This document shows, one piece after another, positions 16,237 to 24,381 of a stretch of DNA of 64,000 nt (position 1 is its first letter; each line of letters starts with the position of its first letter). The DNA comes from Bifidobacterium sp. (GTDB lineage Bacteria; Actinomycetota; Actinomycetes; Actinomycetales; Bifidobacteriaceae): positions 55,589 through 119,588 of the forward strand of contig JALCCT010000006.1 of assembly GCA_022640915.1 (NCBI GenBank), given 5' to 3'. The notes under the pieces were generated by a model, which searched no databases, was not told the DNA's origin, and saw only the letters and a program-made list of their open reading frames with translations. The translations under genes were made by a program, and so were the position numbers.

Positions 16237-19200
16237 TTACCGAGCAAGACCTCTATTGCCTGGAAGAGCCCTCAATATAACCTTGCGCAGTTCGGAGGCA
16301 ACGAGCACGAACAGGGCCAAGGCAATGCATTCGAGCCAGGCCAAAGGTTTCAACGGCGTCGTGCCGAAAGCGGCATTGAGGAACGGTACGTAAATGACCA
16401 CCAGCTGCAGCAGTGTGGAGACGACGATCGCACCCCACAGCCACTTGTTGGCGAACAAGCCTTTGAACACACTCTGCAAGTGGGAGCGCGAGGCGAGAGC
16501 GTTGAACATCTGGGCAAACACGAGGATCGTGAAGCCCATGGTGCGCGCCTCAACCATTTGCGCCTCGTGACCCATCGTCGACACGCTACGATCGGTGAAC
16601 AATCCACCGGACAAGTGCATGTCCATGCCGATCAGCGTGACGACGGCCATGATGATGCCAATGAAAACAATGTCACCCCACATTTCCGTGTTGATCACGC
16701 GATCGGTGACCTTGCGCGGAGCCCTGCCCATCATATCCTCCGACGACCTGTCGACGCCCATCGCGAGCGCAGGTGCGGCATCGGTGAGCAGATTAATCCA
16801 CAGCAGCTGGGTAGCGAGTAGCGGGACGGTGACGCCGGCCGTTCCCGGCTGGGTGATGCCGAGGAATCCGGCGAACATCACTCCACCGAACACTGTAAAG
16901 ACTTCGCCTACATTAGAGCTGAGCAAATAGCGCAGGAATTTCTTGATGTTGTCGAAAATGCCTCGGCCTTCGCGCACTGCCGAGACAATAGTAGAGAAGT
17001 TGTCGTCCGCGAGGATCATATTCGCGGATTCCTTCGTCACCTCGGTGCCGGTGATGCCCATGGCCACGCCGATATCCGCGGACTTGACCGCAGGAGCGTC
17101 GTTGACGCCGTCGCCGGTCATCGCCACGATATTGTGCTGGCGCTGCAGCGATTCGACGATCTTCAGCTTGTGTTCAGGCGCCACGCGAGCGTAAACCGAG
17201 ACCTCCGAAGTGGCCTTATCCAGTGCCGCATCGTCGACGAGCTCGTCAAGCTGCTCACCGGTCAGCGTTTTCTCGCCGAGCGTCTTGCCGCCAACATTCT
17301 CAGTGCTCCCGGACTCGATGATGCCCAGATCGGAGGCGATGCGCGAGGCGGTCAGCGGATGGTCACCGGTGATCATCACCGTGCGAATACCAGCGCGATG
17401 CGCCTCGGCCACACTGGCACGAACTTCGGTGCGCGGCGGGTCGATGATACCGACCATGCCGGCCCAGACCAGCCCGGTCTCGATGGCCTCACTTTGTTCC
17501 GAAATGTCGGTCACCTGCCCTGCAGCGTTCGAACGAACGCCCGGCACATCAGCCAACGACTGCGTTTCCAGCGGCCGATAGGCCTGCCCCAACGTGCGGT
17601 AGGCCTGCGAGGAGAGTTGTTCGACCGTATCGAGGATAGCCTCACGGTCGCCATCAGTCAGTCGCCGCACCGCACCGCCCACCGCGATATGAGTGCAGTA
17701 ACCCAGCAGTACGTCGGGCGCGCCTTTGGCGAAGACCGTAAGTTTGCCGGAATCGGCATTGTCCCTAGCGATGACCGCCATACGCTTGCGTTCGGAAGTG
17801 AAGGGAATCTCAGCAATACGCTCGAAATTCGAGAAGCGCGACATGGCCTTAACTTTGCGCGCGGCAACGATGAGTGACACCTCAGTGGGGTCGCCCACGG
17901 CCTCCCACACGCCCTTCGCATCACCTGAACCGCTCTGCCGCAGGTCACCATCGTTCGCGATGGAACCAGCAGCCAGCGTGGTGAGCACCTCATGCACGAG
18001 GTCTGCGTCAATATCGTCACCGCTGGGCCCTACCATGCGGCCCTGCGGCGCGTAGCCGGTGCCGGTAATCTGCACTTCACCGCTCGGCGTCACCACGCGC
18101 TCGACAGTCATCTCATTGCGTGTGAGCGTGCCGGTCTTATCGGAACAAATCACCGAAGCAGATCCAAGCGTCTCCACGGACGAAAGCTTTTTGACGATGG
18201 CGTGGTGCTGAGCCATGCGCTGCACGCCAAGCGCAAGTACCACGGTGAGAATCGTGGCCAGACCTTCGGGCACGGCTGCGACGGCCAGCGACACCGCAAG
18301 CAGCAGCGAGTCAATGACGTCATGGATATCGTGGAAACCCTCCACAGTCGCGAGCGCAACCAACACAACTACGGCGATAATGACCACAGCGACACCGAGG
18401 ATCTTGGAGACACGACTCATCTCTTTTTGGAGCGGCGTCGCCTCGTCGCTGGTATGCGAAAGCATCTCAGCGATTTTGCCGACCTGTGTGTCCATACCGG
18501 TGCCGGTGACGATGGCGCGGCCCGTGCCCTGCGTAACGGCAGTGCCGTTGAAAACCATGTTCATACGGTCGCCCAGTGCCTTGGCTTGTTCAAGCGTAGC
18601 GGGCTTCTTGCCCACCGGCACGGACTCGCCAGTTAGGCTGGCCTCCGCGATGCGTAGCGATGCAGCCGCGAATAGGCGGCCGTCGGCAGATACCGAGTCT
18701 CCTTCGCCCAGCACGAGGATATCGCCGGGAACAACTTGGGAGGTATCGATACGAATGACCTTGCCGTCGCGCAGCACCGAGGTCTGCGGGGCAGTCATTT
18801 TCGCCAGCGCGTCAACGGCTTGCTCAGCCTTCGCCTCCTGCAAGTATCCCAGCACTGCGTTCACGATCAATATCAGCACGATCACGATGGCGTCGAAAGG
18901 CAGCGCCTCGCCGCCTTCGGCTCCCGGCTGCGCATTCGCACGCTCGATGAACCATGCGACCAGCGAGATCAGCGTCGCGGCAAGCAGTAAATACACCAGC
19001 GGATCTTGGAACTGCTGCAGGAATTTCTTCCATTTGGGCGTTTTAGGTCCGCTGGCCAGCTCGTTGCGGCCGAATTGCTCCAAGCGCCGCCGCGCCTCGT
19101 CATCGCTCAAGCCAGTGGCTGGATCGACATTCAACGCCTTGGCAACGGCTTCGGCATCAGTAAGGCTGGGATCAGCCTTGTCGGGCGTGACTTTATGGAT

Positions 19201-19368
19201 ATGCGAATCTGTAGACGATGCCGCATCGATTGGCGCCATATCCACCGCCGCCATATCCATGGATACCGCGCCTGAGGATGTTGTGCCGTCTGCTGATGGC
19301 GCTGCGTCTTGAGATGGCGTCTTGCTACTCACATGCACAGCGGATTGATCATCGGATCGACCAACCAT
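16237..19368 (-). CDS. Cation-transporting P-type ATPase (P2A, Ca2+-ATPase-like)
   Basis: 1043 aa membrane pump. In order: an extended N terminus of about 70 variable residues, the cation-ATPase N-terminal domain (VDPATGLSDDEARRRLEQFGRNEL), the first membrane pair, the actuator with TGESVPV, the phosphorylation site ICSDKTGTLTRNEM, the nucleotide domain with GDPTEVSLIVAARK and FAKGAPDVLL, the hinge MTGDGVNDAPAVKSADIG, and six C-terminal membrane segments. This is the P2 class (Ca2+, possibly Na+/K+ or Mn2+). The start at 19368 is chosen for CAGGAGAA 5 bases upstream. It stands alone, divergent from rlmB. The substrate cannot be fixed without comparing membrane-segment residues. Confidence 0.93.
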   Translation of the reverse strand: MVGRSDDQSAVHVSSKTPSQDAAPSADGTTSSGAVSMDMAAVDMAPIDAASSTDSHIHKVTPDKADPSLTDAEAVAKALNVDPATGLSDDEARRRLEQFGRNELASGPKTPKWKKFLQQFQDPLVYLLLAATLISLVAWFIERANAQPGAEGGEALPFDAIVIVLILIVNAVLGYLQEAKAEQAVDALAKMTAPQTSVLRDGKVIRIDTSQVVPGDILVLGEGDSVSADGRLFAAASLRIAEASLTGESVPVGKKPATLEQAKALGDRMNMVFNGTAVTQGTGRAIVTGTGMDTQVGKIAEMLSHTSDEATPLQKEMSRVSKILGVAVVIIAVVVLVALATVEGFHDIHDVIDSLLLAVSLAVAAVPEGLATILTVVLALGVQRMAQHHAIVKKLSSVETLGSASVICSDKTGTLTRNEMTVERVVTPSGEVQITGTGYAPQGRMVGPSGDDIDADLVHEVLTTLAAGSIANDGDLRQSGSGDAKGVWEAVGDPTEVSLIVAARKVKAMSRFSNFERIAEIPFTSERKRMAVIARDNADSGKLTVFAKGAPDVLLGYCTHIAVGGAVRRLTDGDREAILDTVEQLSSQAYRTLGQAYRPLETQSLADVPGVRSNAAGQVTDISEQSEAIETGLVWAGMVGIIDPPRTEVRASVAEAHRAGIRTVMITGDHPLTASRIASDLGIIESGSTENVGGKTLGEKTLTGEQLDELVDDAALDKATSEVSVYARVAPEHKLKIVESLQRQHNIVAMTGDGVNDAPAVKSADIGVAMGITGTEVTKESANMILADDNFSTIVSAVREGRGIFDNIKKFLRYLLSSNVGEVFTVFGGVMFAGFLGITQPGTAGVTVPLLATQLLWINLLTDAAPALAMGVDRSSEDMMGRAPRKVTDRVINTEMWGDIVFIGIIMAVVTLIGMDMHLSGGLFTDRSVSTMGHEAQMVEARTMGFTILVFAQMFNALASRSHLQSVFKGLFANKWLWGAIVVSTLLQLVVIYVPFLNAAFGTTPLKPLAWLECIALALFVLVASELRKVILRALPGNRGLAR

Positions 19369-19582
19369 AGTGTTCTCCTGTAGATTGGCCGCGAAGTAGT
19401 CAATTCCGTTCGCAACGAGAATGTGCACAACGGAACTGCGCGGTTAGTGGTCGCCGCGGCCCGTGCCGCCGGCGAATACAGATTCCATAGTACACAACTG
19501 TGCAACATCGTCTGCAAACGTTGGCACGTCTTTGCATATGGCGAAACGCCATTTGCCCCGGGGTTCTGGGACAATGACGGTT

Positions 19583-20590
19583 ATGGCTATGAAGAAGGGC
19601 CCGACCAAGGGGTCGGGCGGGAAACACCGTAACGCATTGAAGGGCAGAGGCCCCACTCCGAAGGCGGAGGATCGCGTCTATCACAAGGCGTATCGCGCAA
19701 AAACAGCCGCGGATCGCCGCAAAGTCGCCGACCCCCGAATCGCCGCACGTCGTCGCGTCGCAAAGTTCACTTCAGACTCCGACGATCTGGTCATCGGCCG
19801 CAACGCGGTGCTCGAGGCGCTGCGCGCGGGGGTTCCCAGTTCGCAGTTGTATATCGCTTCACGCATCGAGCATGACGACCGCACGCGCGACATCGTACGA
19901 CTTGCGGGCGAACAAGGCCTCAATCTGCTTGAGGCTGACCGGCTTGAGATGGATCGCATAGCGCGCTCCGGCAATCATCAAGGGGTGATTCTCAAAGCCC
20001 AGCCGTACCAGTATTCCTCGCTGCAGGAACTGGCTGAACGGGCTGAGAGGAGGGCCAAGGCGATGCAGTCCGCAGATCGCGAGGAGACACGGACCACTGC
20101 ACGACCGCTATTCATCGCGCTCGACGGCGTCACCGACCCACAAAATCTCGGAGCTGTAATCCGCTCAGCCGCCGCATTCGGTGCCAACGGCGTCATTCTG
20201 CCCGAGCGCCGTTCGGCTTCGGTGACAGCGGCCTCGTGGAAGGTGTCCGCTGGCGCTGCCGCGCATATTCCGGTGGCCCGTGTCGTCAATCTCACCAAGG
20301 CGCTGGAGGCCCTCAAAGAACGCGGTTACTATACCGTCGGTCTCGATGGCGGTGGCGATACGCTCGTCGGCGAGACCGGCTTCGAATCCGATCCGCTCGT
20401 CATTGTCCTAGGCTCCGAAGGCAAGGGCCTGAGCCGTTTGGTGAAAGAGGCCTGCGACGCCATCGCCAGCATTCCAATCACGAATGCGGTTGAATCGCTT
20501 AACGCATCAGTCGCAGCGGGCATAAGCCTGTATGCGGCTGCCCGCGCACGCCGCGAAGCCGCCGCAGCAGGGACAGTGCCCGCTCGCTAA
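19583..20590 (+). CDS. rlmB: 23S rRNA (guanosine-2'-O-)-methyltransferase, TrmH/SpoU family
   Basis: 335 aa. A basic N-terminal tail (KKGPTKGSGGKHRNALKGRGPTPKAEDR) precedes the substrate-binding domain (VIGRNAVLEALRAGVPSSQLYI). The knotted SPOUT methyltransferase domain has its three motifs: LDGVTDPQNLGAVIRSA, VLGSEGKGLSRLV and IPITNAVESLNASVA. Uses S-adenosylmethionine to methylate rRNA ribose; position G2251-type is inferred from family. The start is uncertain: ATGs at 19574, 19583 and 19589 are in frame. I took 19583 because GGGA is at a workable distance; the long upstream ORF-track extension is intergenic. Confidence 0.9.
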   Translation: MAMKKGPTKGSGGKHRNALKGRGPTPKAEDRVYHKAYRAKTAADRRKVADPRIAARRRVAKFTSDSDDLVIGRNAVLEALRAGVPSSQLYIASRIEHDDRTRDIVRLAGEQGLNLLEADRLEMDRIARSGNHQGVILKAQPYQYSSLQELAERAERRAKAMQSADREETRTTARPLFIALDGVTDPQNLGAVIRSAAAFGANGVILPERRSASVTAASWKVSAGAAAHIPVARVVNLTKALEALKERGYYTVGLDGGGDTLVGETGFESDPLVIVLGSEGKGLSRLVKEACDAIASIPITNAVESLNASVAAGISLYAAARARREAAAAGTVPAR

Positions 20591-20631
20591 CTACAGCAAC
20601 AACTGCGGTAACAGAGTCATCGACGCAATTG

Positions 20632-20666
20632 GCGCGGATGCCAGATACATCCATCCGCATCCGCGC
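20632..20666. terminator. Hairpin between rlmB and the DUF4032 gene
   Basis: Perfect 10-bp stem GCGCGGATGC/GCATCCGCGC with a 15-base loop between the stops of two convergent genes. Probably a bidirectional terminator; there is no T-tract. Confidence 0.55.
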
Positions 20667-20676
20667 ATTCAGGGAT

Positions 20677-22128
20677 TCAGCGGCTCGCCCAGACAGCAGC
20701 ATCAGGATCGTTATCGACTTCGTCTGAACCGTAGCCATCCTCATTGCTGTTGTAGGCCGACTCATCATCGACCACTCCGGAATCGGCCTCTGCATTGAGC
20801 TGCTCGACGTCTGCAGTGTCGAGTTTGTATTTCGGCAGCACCGTGTCGATGTAGCTTTTGACGGCCTCACGCATCGGGATGTCATGACCGGCTTTTTCGG
20901 CCAAGAACCAACGGTGCTCCAAAATCTCGTGGAAGAACTGCGCCGGCTCAATCTGCGAACGGTATTCGGGCGGAATCATACGAACGGTCGGTTCGAAGAC
21001 GACGCGCATCCAATCGGTGGCAACGATTTCGAGATCCTCGTCATCCTGCCAAGTCGAAGCACGGTAGGCGTCGAGGTCGTTGAGCAGACGCCGAGCCTGG
21101 TTTTCCTGCACATCGAGACCGGTGAGCCGCAGCAGCTTGCGTGAAGCATATCCGGCATCAACCACGCGCGGCCGCACCAGAATACGGTTGCCATCCTCGG
21201 TTGTTTTCATCTCCAGCTCGTCCACGTCGAAGCCGAGCTCGTTCAATTTATTGACGCGGCGCTCGATTTTCCACATCTCGTCTGGCCCGTAGTTTTCGGT
21301 GTTGGTCAGCGTGCTCCAGAGCGAATGATAGCGCTCGACCAGTCGATTCCCCACCTCGACCTCATCCACGTCACCGGGCAGCAGCTTGCCGGAACTCAAA
21401 TCCATCAGCTCGCCGATAATGTTAGTGCGCGCTAAGTCCATATCGTATTCGCGCTGGCCGTCCGTCAACGTTTCATGCAGATCGCCAGTCTCAGCATCAA
21501 CCAGAAAGGCGGTGAACTCGTCCGCATCACGCAGAAACAGTACATTCGACAGTGATACGTCGCCCCAATAAAAGCCTACCAAGTGAAGCCGCACCATGAG
21601 CACAGCAAGCGCGTCAATCAATCGCTGCGCAGTGTCGGGACGCAGATTGCGAGCGAATAGCGCACGATACGGAAGAGAGAACTTCAGGTGCCTCGTCACG
21701 AGAATCGATTCGAGCGGCTCGCCAGACTTGTCATGGCGACCGGTGACCACGCCTATCGGCGTCACGGTAGGCAGGTCGAGTTTCTGCAGATGGCGCAGCA
21801 GCTCATATTCCCGCTCGGCTACATTGCGCGTGATCTCTTTCATCGCGTAGACATCATCGCCGACGTGCACGAACCGAACGACATGCCTTGAAATACCGCG
21901 CGGCAGATTGGCCAGCAGATCTTGCGGCCAGGTCGACAGCGGATGTTCCCATGGCAGGGTGAACATCTTCGGGTTCGAGCTCGCCGCCGTGATTGTCAAG
22001 GTTCGCGGCTCCCGGGAGCGCACCCCATGTCCGCCAGCTGTGCCGCCTTGTGGCGCCGCATCTCGCAAAGCCTGCGACGCTGGCAGGCCGGCAAGCGTAT
22101 TCGTTTCTGCCGTAGTGAGAAATTCCAT
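20677..22128 (-). CDS. DUF4032 domain protein with a kinase-like fold
   Basis: 483 aa, soluble. The N-terminal half resembles small-molecule or lipopolysaccharide kinases: DVYAMKEITRNVAEREYELLR (Lys and Glu pair), a catalytic-loop-like GFYWGDVSLSNVLFL and a DFG-like FLVDAETGDL. The C-terminal half matches the DUF4032 region common in actinobacteria (WDDEDLEIVATDWMRVVFEPTVRMIPPEYR). The function is not established. The three motifs suggest catalysis is possible. I chose the ATG of MEFLTTAETN; the ORF-track start three codons earlier is a TTG. It stands between convergent rlmB and the msmK gene downstream of its promoter side. Confidence 0.75.
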   Translation of the reverse strand: MEFLTTAETNTLAGLPASQALRDAAPQGGTAGGHGVRSREPRTLTITAASSNPKMFTLPWEHPLSTWPQDLLANLPRGISRHVVRFVHVGDDVYAMKEITRNVAEREYELLRHLQKLDLPTVTPIGVVTGRHDKSGEPLESILVTRHLKFSLPYRALFARNLRPDTAQRLIDALAVLMVRLHLVGFYWGDVSLSNVLFLRDADEFTAFLVDAETGDLHETLTDGQREYDMDLARTNIIGELMDLSSGKLLPGDVDEVEVGNRLVERYHSLWSTLTNTENYGPDEMWKIERRVNKLNELGFDVDELEMKTTEDGNRILVRPRVVDAGYASRKLLRLTGLDVQENQARRLLNDLDAYRASTWQDDEDLEIVATDWMRVVFEPTVRMIPPEYRSQIEPAQFFHEILEHRWFLAEKAGHDIPMREAVKSYIDTVLPKYKLDTADVEQLNAEADSGVVDDESAYNSNEDGYGSDEVDNDPDAAVWASR

Positions 22129-22178
22129 ACCGCCCAATCTACTGTTCGGATAAGAAAAACCGCAAGAATAATAAGAAA

Positions 22179-22200
22179 AGCCCCGCAGCTATGCGGGGCT
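22179..22200 (-). terminator. Terminator of the msmK-type ATPase gene
   Basis: AGCCCCGCA-GCTA-TGCGGGGCT, a 9-bp perfect stem, followed on the minus strand by TTTTCTTATTATTC. It is a strong intrinsic terminator 75 bases below the ATPase stop. Confidence 0.9.
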
Positions 22201-22274
22201 TTCCCAACGAGACCTGAAGAGAGGAAGAGGTAGTCTCGTTTACTGGTTGGCTCGGTCTTTCGACCAAACCAAGA

Positions 22275-23402
22275 TTAGTTGAGGCGCAGCTCGGACGACG
22301 GCGCGAACAGGTGCATCTTGACCGGATCGATCTTGATCTTGACAACCTCGCCGACCTTCGGCAGCGCACGCGGATTCACACGAATCGTGGTGAGCTTGTT
22401 CTGATCAGACATTGTCGCCGAAGCCTCGAGAACCGAGTCGTCGGTGATGATGTTGCCGTAGATGTACCCGTCAGAACCCAGATCCTCAACGTTCACAACC
22501 TTGAGTGAGAAGGCGTTCGGGTCATCGGAAGTCGCCAGTCCGGCGTCCTCCGGGCGGAAGCCGATCACGATCTGACCATTGTCTTCGGGAGCCAGCTTAG
22601 CAACGACATCAGCCGGCAGATCAACGGTGTCGCTGCCGATCTTCGCCTTGCCGTCGACCACCGGGTGGGTGTTGAGATTCATCGACGGGGAGCCGATGAA
22701 GCCCGCAACGAAGACGTTCGCCGGGGTATCATACAGCTCAGTCGGCGCGCCGACCTGCTGCAGGAGGCCGAGCTTGATGACGGCGATGCGATCGCCCATC
22801 GTCAGCGCCTCGGTCTGGTCGTGGGTCACGTACAGAGTGGTGACACCCAGCTGACGCTGCAGAGCGGCGATCTGAGTACGGGTCTGCACGCGCAGCTTCG
22901 CATCAAGGTTCGAGAGCGGCTCATCCATAAGGAAGACCTTTGGCTCGCGAACGATGGCGCGACCCATTGCGACGCGCTGACGCTGGCCGCCGGACAGGGC
23001 CTTCGGCTTGCGGTCGAGGAACTCGGTGAGGTCAAGGATCTCAGCGGCCTTTTCGACACGCTTGCGGATCTCGTCCTTGGGAGTACCTGCGATCTTCAGA
23101 GCGAAGCCCATGTTGTCGGCTACAGTCATATGCGGATACAGTGCGTAGTTCTGGAAGACCATGGCGATGTCACGATCTTTCGGCTGCATCGTGGTAACGT
23201 CTTTGCCGCCGATGAGGATACGGCCCTTGTTCACCTCTTCCAGGCCTGCCAGCATGCGCAGAGTCGTTGACTTTCCGCAGCCGGAAGGGCCGACGAGCAC
23301 GAGGAACTCGCCATCCTTGATATTGAGATTCAAATCGTCTACAGAGGGCTTATCGTTGCCCGGGTAGACACGAGTGACATGCTCGAATACTACTTCTGCC
23401 AT
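22275..23402 (-). CDS. msmK: Orphan sugar ABC transporter ATP-binding protein (MsmK/UgpC type)
   Basis: 375 aa cytoplasmic ATPase. Walker A GPSGCGKST, Q-loop region VFQNYALYPHMTV, signature LSGGQRQRVAMGRAI, Walker B VFLMDEPLSNLDAKLR and the switch His in YVTHDQTEA are all intact. The C-terminal third is a MalK-type TOBE regulatory domain (VIGFRPEDAGL). I chose the ATG at 23402 (MAEVVFEHV), with GAAAGG 9 bases upstream; the 48 extra ORF-track codons lie in the leader. It has no permease or binding-protein neighbours. Two CUT1 permease sets in this window lack an ATPase, so it probably serves them and others, as MsmK does in streptococci. Its promoter overlaps a LacI-type operator. Confidence 0.93.
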   Translation of the reverse strand: MAEVVFEHVTRVYPGNDKPSVDDLNLNIKDGEFLVLVGPSGCGKSTTLRMLAGLEEVNKGRILIGGKDVTTMQPKDRDIAMVFQNYALYPHMTVADNMGFALKIAGTPKDEIRKRVEKAAEILDLTEFLDRKPKALSGGQRQRVAMGRAIVREPKVFLMDEPLSNLDAKLRVQTRTQIAALQRQLGVTTLYVTHDQTEALTMGDRIAVIKLGLLQQVGAPTELYDTPANVFVAGFIGSPSMNLNTHPVVDGKAKIGSDTVDLPADVVAKLAPEDNGQIVIGFRPEDAGLATSDDPNAFSLKVVNVEDLGSDGYIYGNIITDDSVLEASATMSDQNKLTTIRVNPRALPKVGEVVKIKIDPVKMHLFAPSSELRLN

Positions 23403-23551
23403 GATGGTCATCCTTTCATCGGCAGGTACGTGCCGAACGATCCGTTGTGAAGGGTTATGCATCCACTCATCGTAGCCAACTTCGGAAACGATAAACTTCT
23501 GCGTTAACTTTTCCGGCCATTGAAAGATTTCTCTTCGTTGAGCCAATGCCC

Positions 23552-23579
23552 ACTATACACCCTGGAAACGTTTCGTCAA
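23552..23579 (-). promoter_or_regulatory. msmK promoter with overlapping LacI-type operator
   Basis: On the minus strand TTGACG (23574-23579), 16-base spacer, TATAGT (23552-23557). The spacer holds the palindrome GAAACGTTTC (23565-23574), extended as TGACGAAACGTTTCCAGG, the form of a LacI-family operator. A repressor bound here would block RNA polymerase, so the shared ATPase gene is predicted to be sugar-controlled. Confidence 0.7.
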
Positions 23580-23761
23580 TTCACCACTGAGATCGCAATA
23601 CAAGTGCGACAGAGTGTCTGTGCCTAGGATTTGAGGAGATTCTATTGCCATATAGCGTCGCCTCGGTTCGTCATCCGTGATTTATATTGTTCCGTGACGT
23701 TCCCTGCGTCGTGTGCAGTTTTCTTTGGCGACACTGCACCTGCACAGACGCTGCCGCACAC

Positions 23762-23801
23762 GCACAAGGGCCTAAGCGTAATAACGCCTGAGCCCTTGTG
23801 C
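23762..23801 (-). terminator. Hairpin downstream of mscL
   Basis: GCACAAGGGC at 23762-23771 pairs with GCCCTTGTGC at 23792-23801; the inner sequence has a second short stem GCGT-AATA-ACGC. No T-tract follows. Confidence 0.6.
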
Positions 23802-23857
23802 CGCAACCTATCTGGAATACTGGCTCCGGATACACAGCATGCTGTATCGCTGCCTCA

Positions 23858-24286
23858 TTACTTCATGATGACGGTTTTGCCGTCACCGCCCTTGGCCAGC
23901 TCGTCGCGGATCTCCTGGAGTAATGCCACGGTTTGCTCTTCGGGGCTGAGCGTCGCGGCCTCCTCTTCCTGCACGCCATGCCGTGCGGCGGCCATATCGC
24001 GGAACTTGTTGATCGGCAGCACGATGCAGAAGTACACGGCTGCGGCGACCACGAGGAAGTTGATCAGCGCGCCGAGAACCGCGCCGAAGGAGACCGTTGA
24101 TTTGTTGACGGTGAATGCCAGCAGCCCGTCCATATTCTCGGAACCAAAAATCATGGCGATCAGCGGGTTGATGACATTCTTGACGATTGCGGTGACCACG
24201 GCGGTTACCGCTGCGCCCATGACCACACCAACGGCCATATCGATCATGTTGCCTCGGGCGATGAACTTCTTGAATCCGTCGAGCAT
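23858..24286 (-). CDS. mscL: Large-conductance mechanosensitive channel
   Basis: 142 aa membrane protein forming a pentameric pore that opens on osmotic downshock. MLDGFKKFIARGNMIDMAVGVVMGAAVTAVVTAIVKNVINPLIAMIFG gives the N-terminal helix and first membrane segment; the second is AVLGALINFLVVAAAVYFCIVLPINK. The C terminus has the conserved cytoplasmic bundle (EEQTVALLQEIRDELAKG). AAGGAGA lies 3-4 bases before the ATG. It follows the beta-glucosidase gene by 95 bases on the same strand but probably has its own promoter. Confidence 0.96.
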   Translation of the reverse strand: MLDGFKKFIARGNMIDMAVGVVMGAAVTAVVTAIVKNVINPLIAMIFGSENMDGLLAFTVNKSTVSFGAVLGALINFLVVAAAVYFCIVLPINKFRDMAAARHGVQEEEAATLSPEEQTVALLQEIRDELAKGGDGKTVIMK

Positions 24287-24381
24287 TATCTCTCCTTGTT
24301 GTATTTGCCGGGCTTTGTATATCAGATATACCCCTCAAAGAAGTTTAGCTCGACACGGCATCAACTGCTCGCCACAGCGTT

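Larger units (their letters stand above)
23403..23857. other. Intergenic region between msmK and mscL
   Basis: 455 bases. It contains the msmK promoter and operator, a leader of about 140 bases, and a hairpin downstream of mscL. The + strand ORF starting at 23631 is antisense to mscL and not a gene. Confidence 0.6.

Noticed and set aside
18215-19312. 365-codon plus-strand ORF
   Set aside because: Antisense to the P-type ATPase; Ser/Thr/Ala-rich translation typical of GC-biased shadows.
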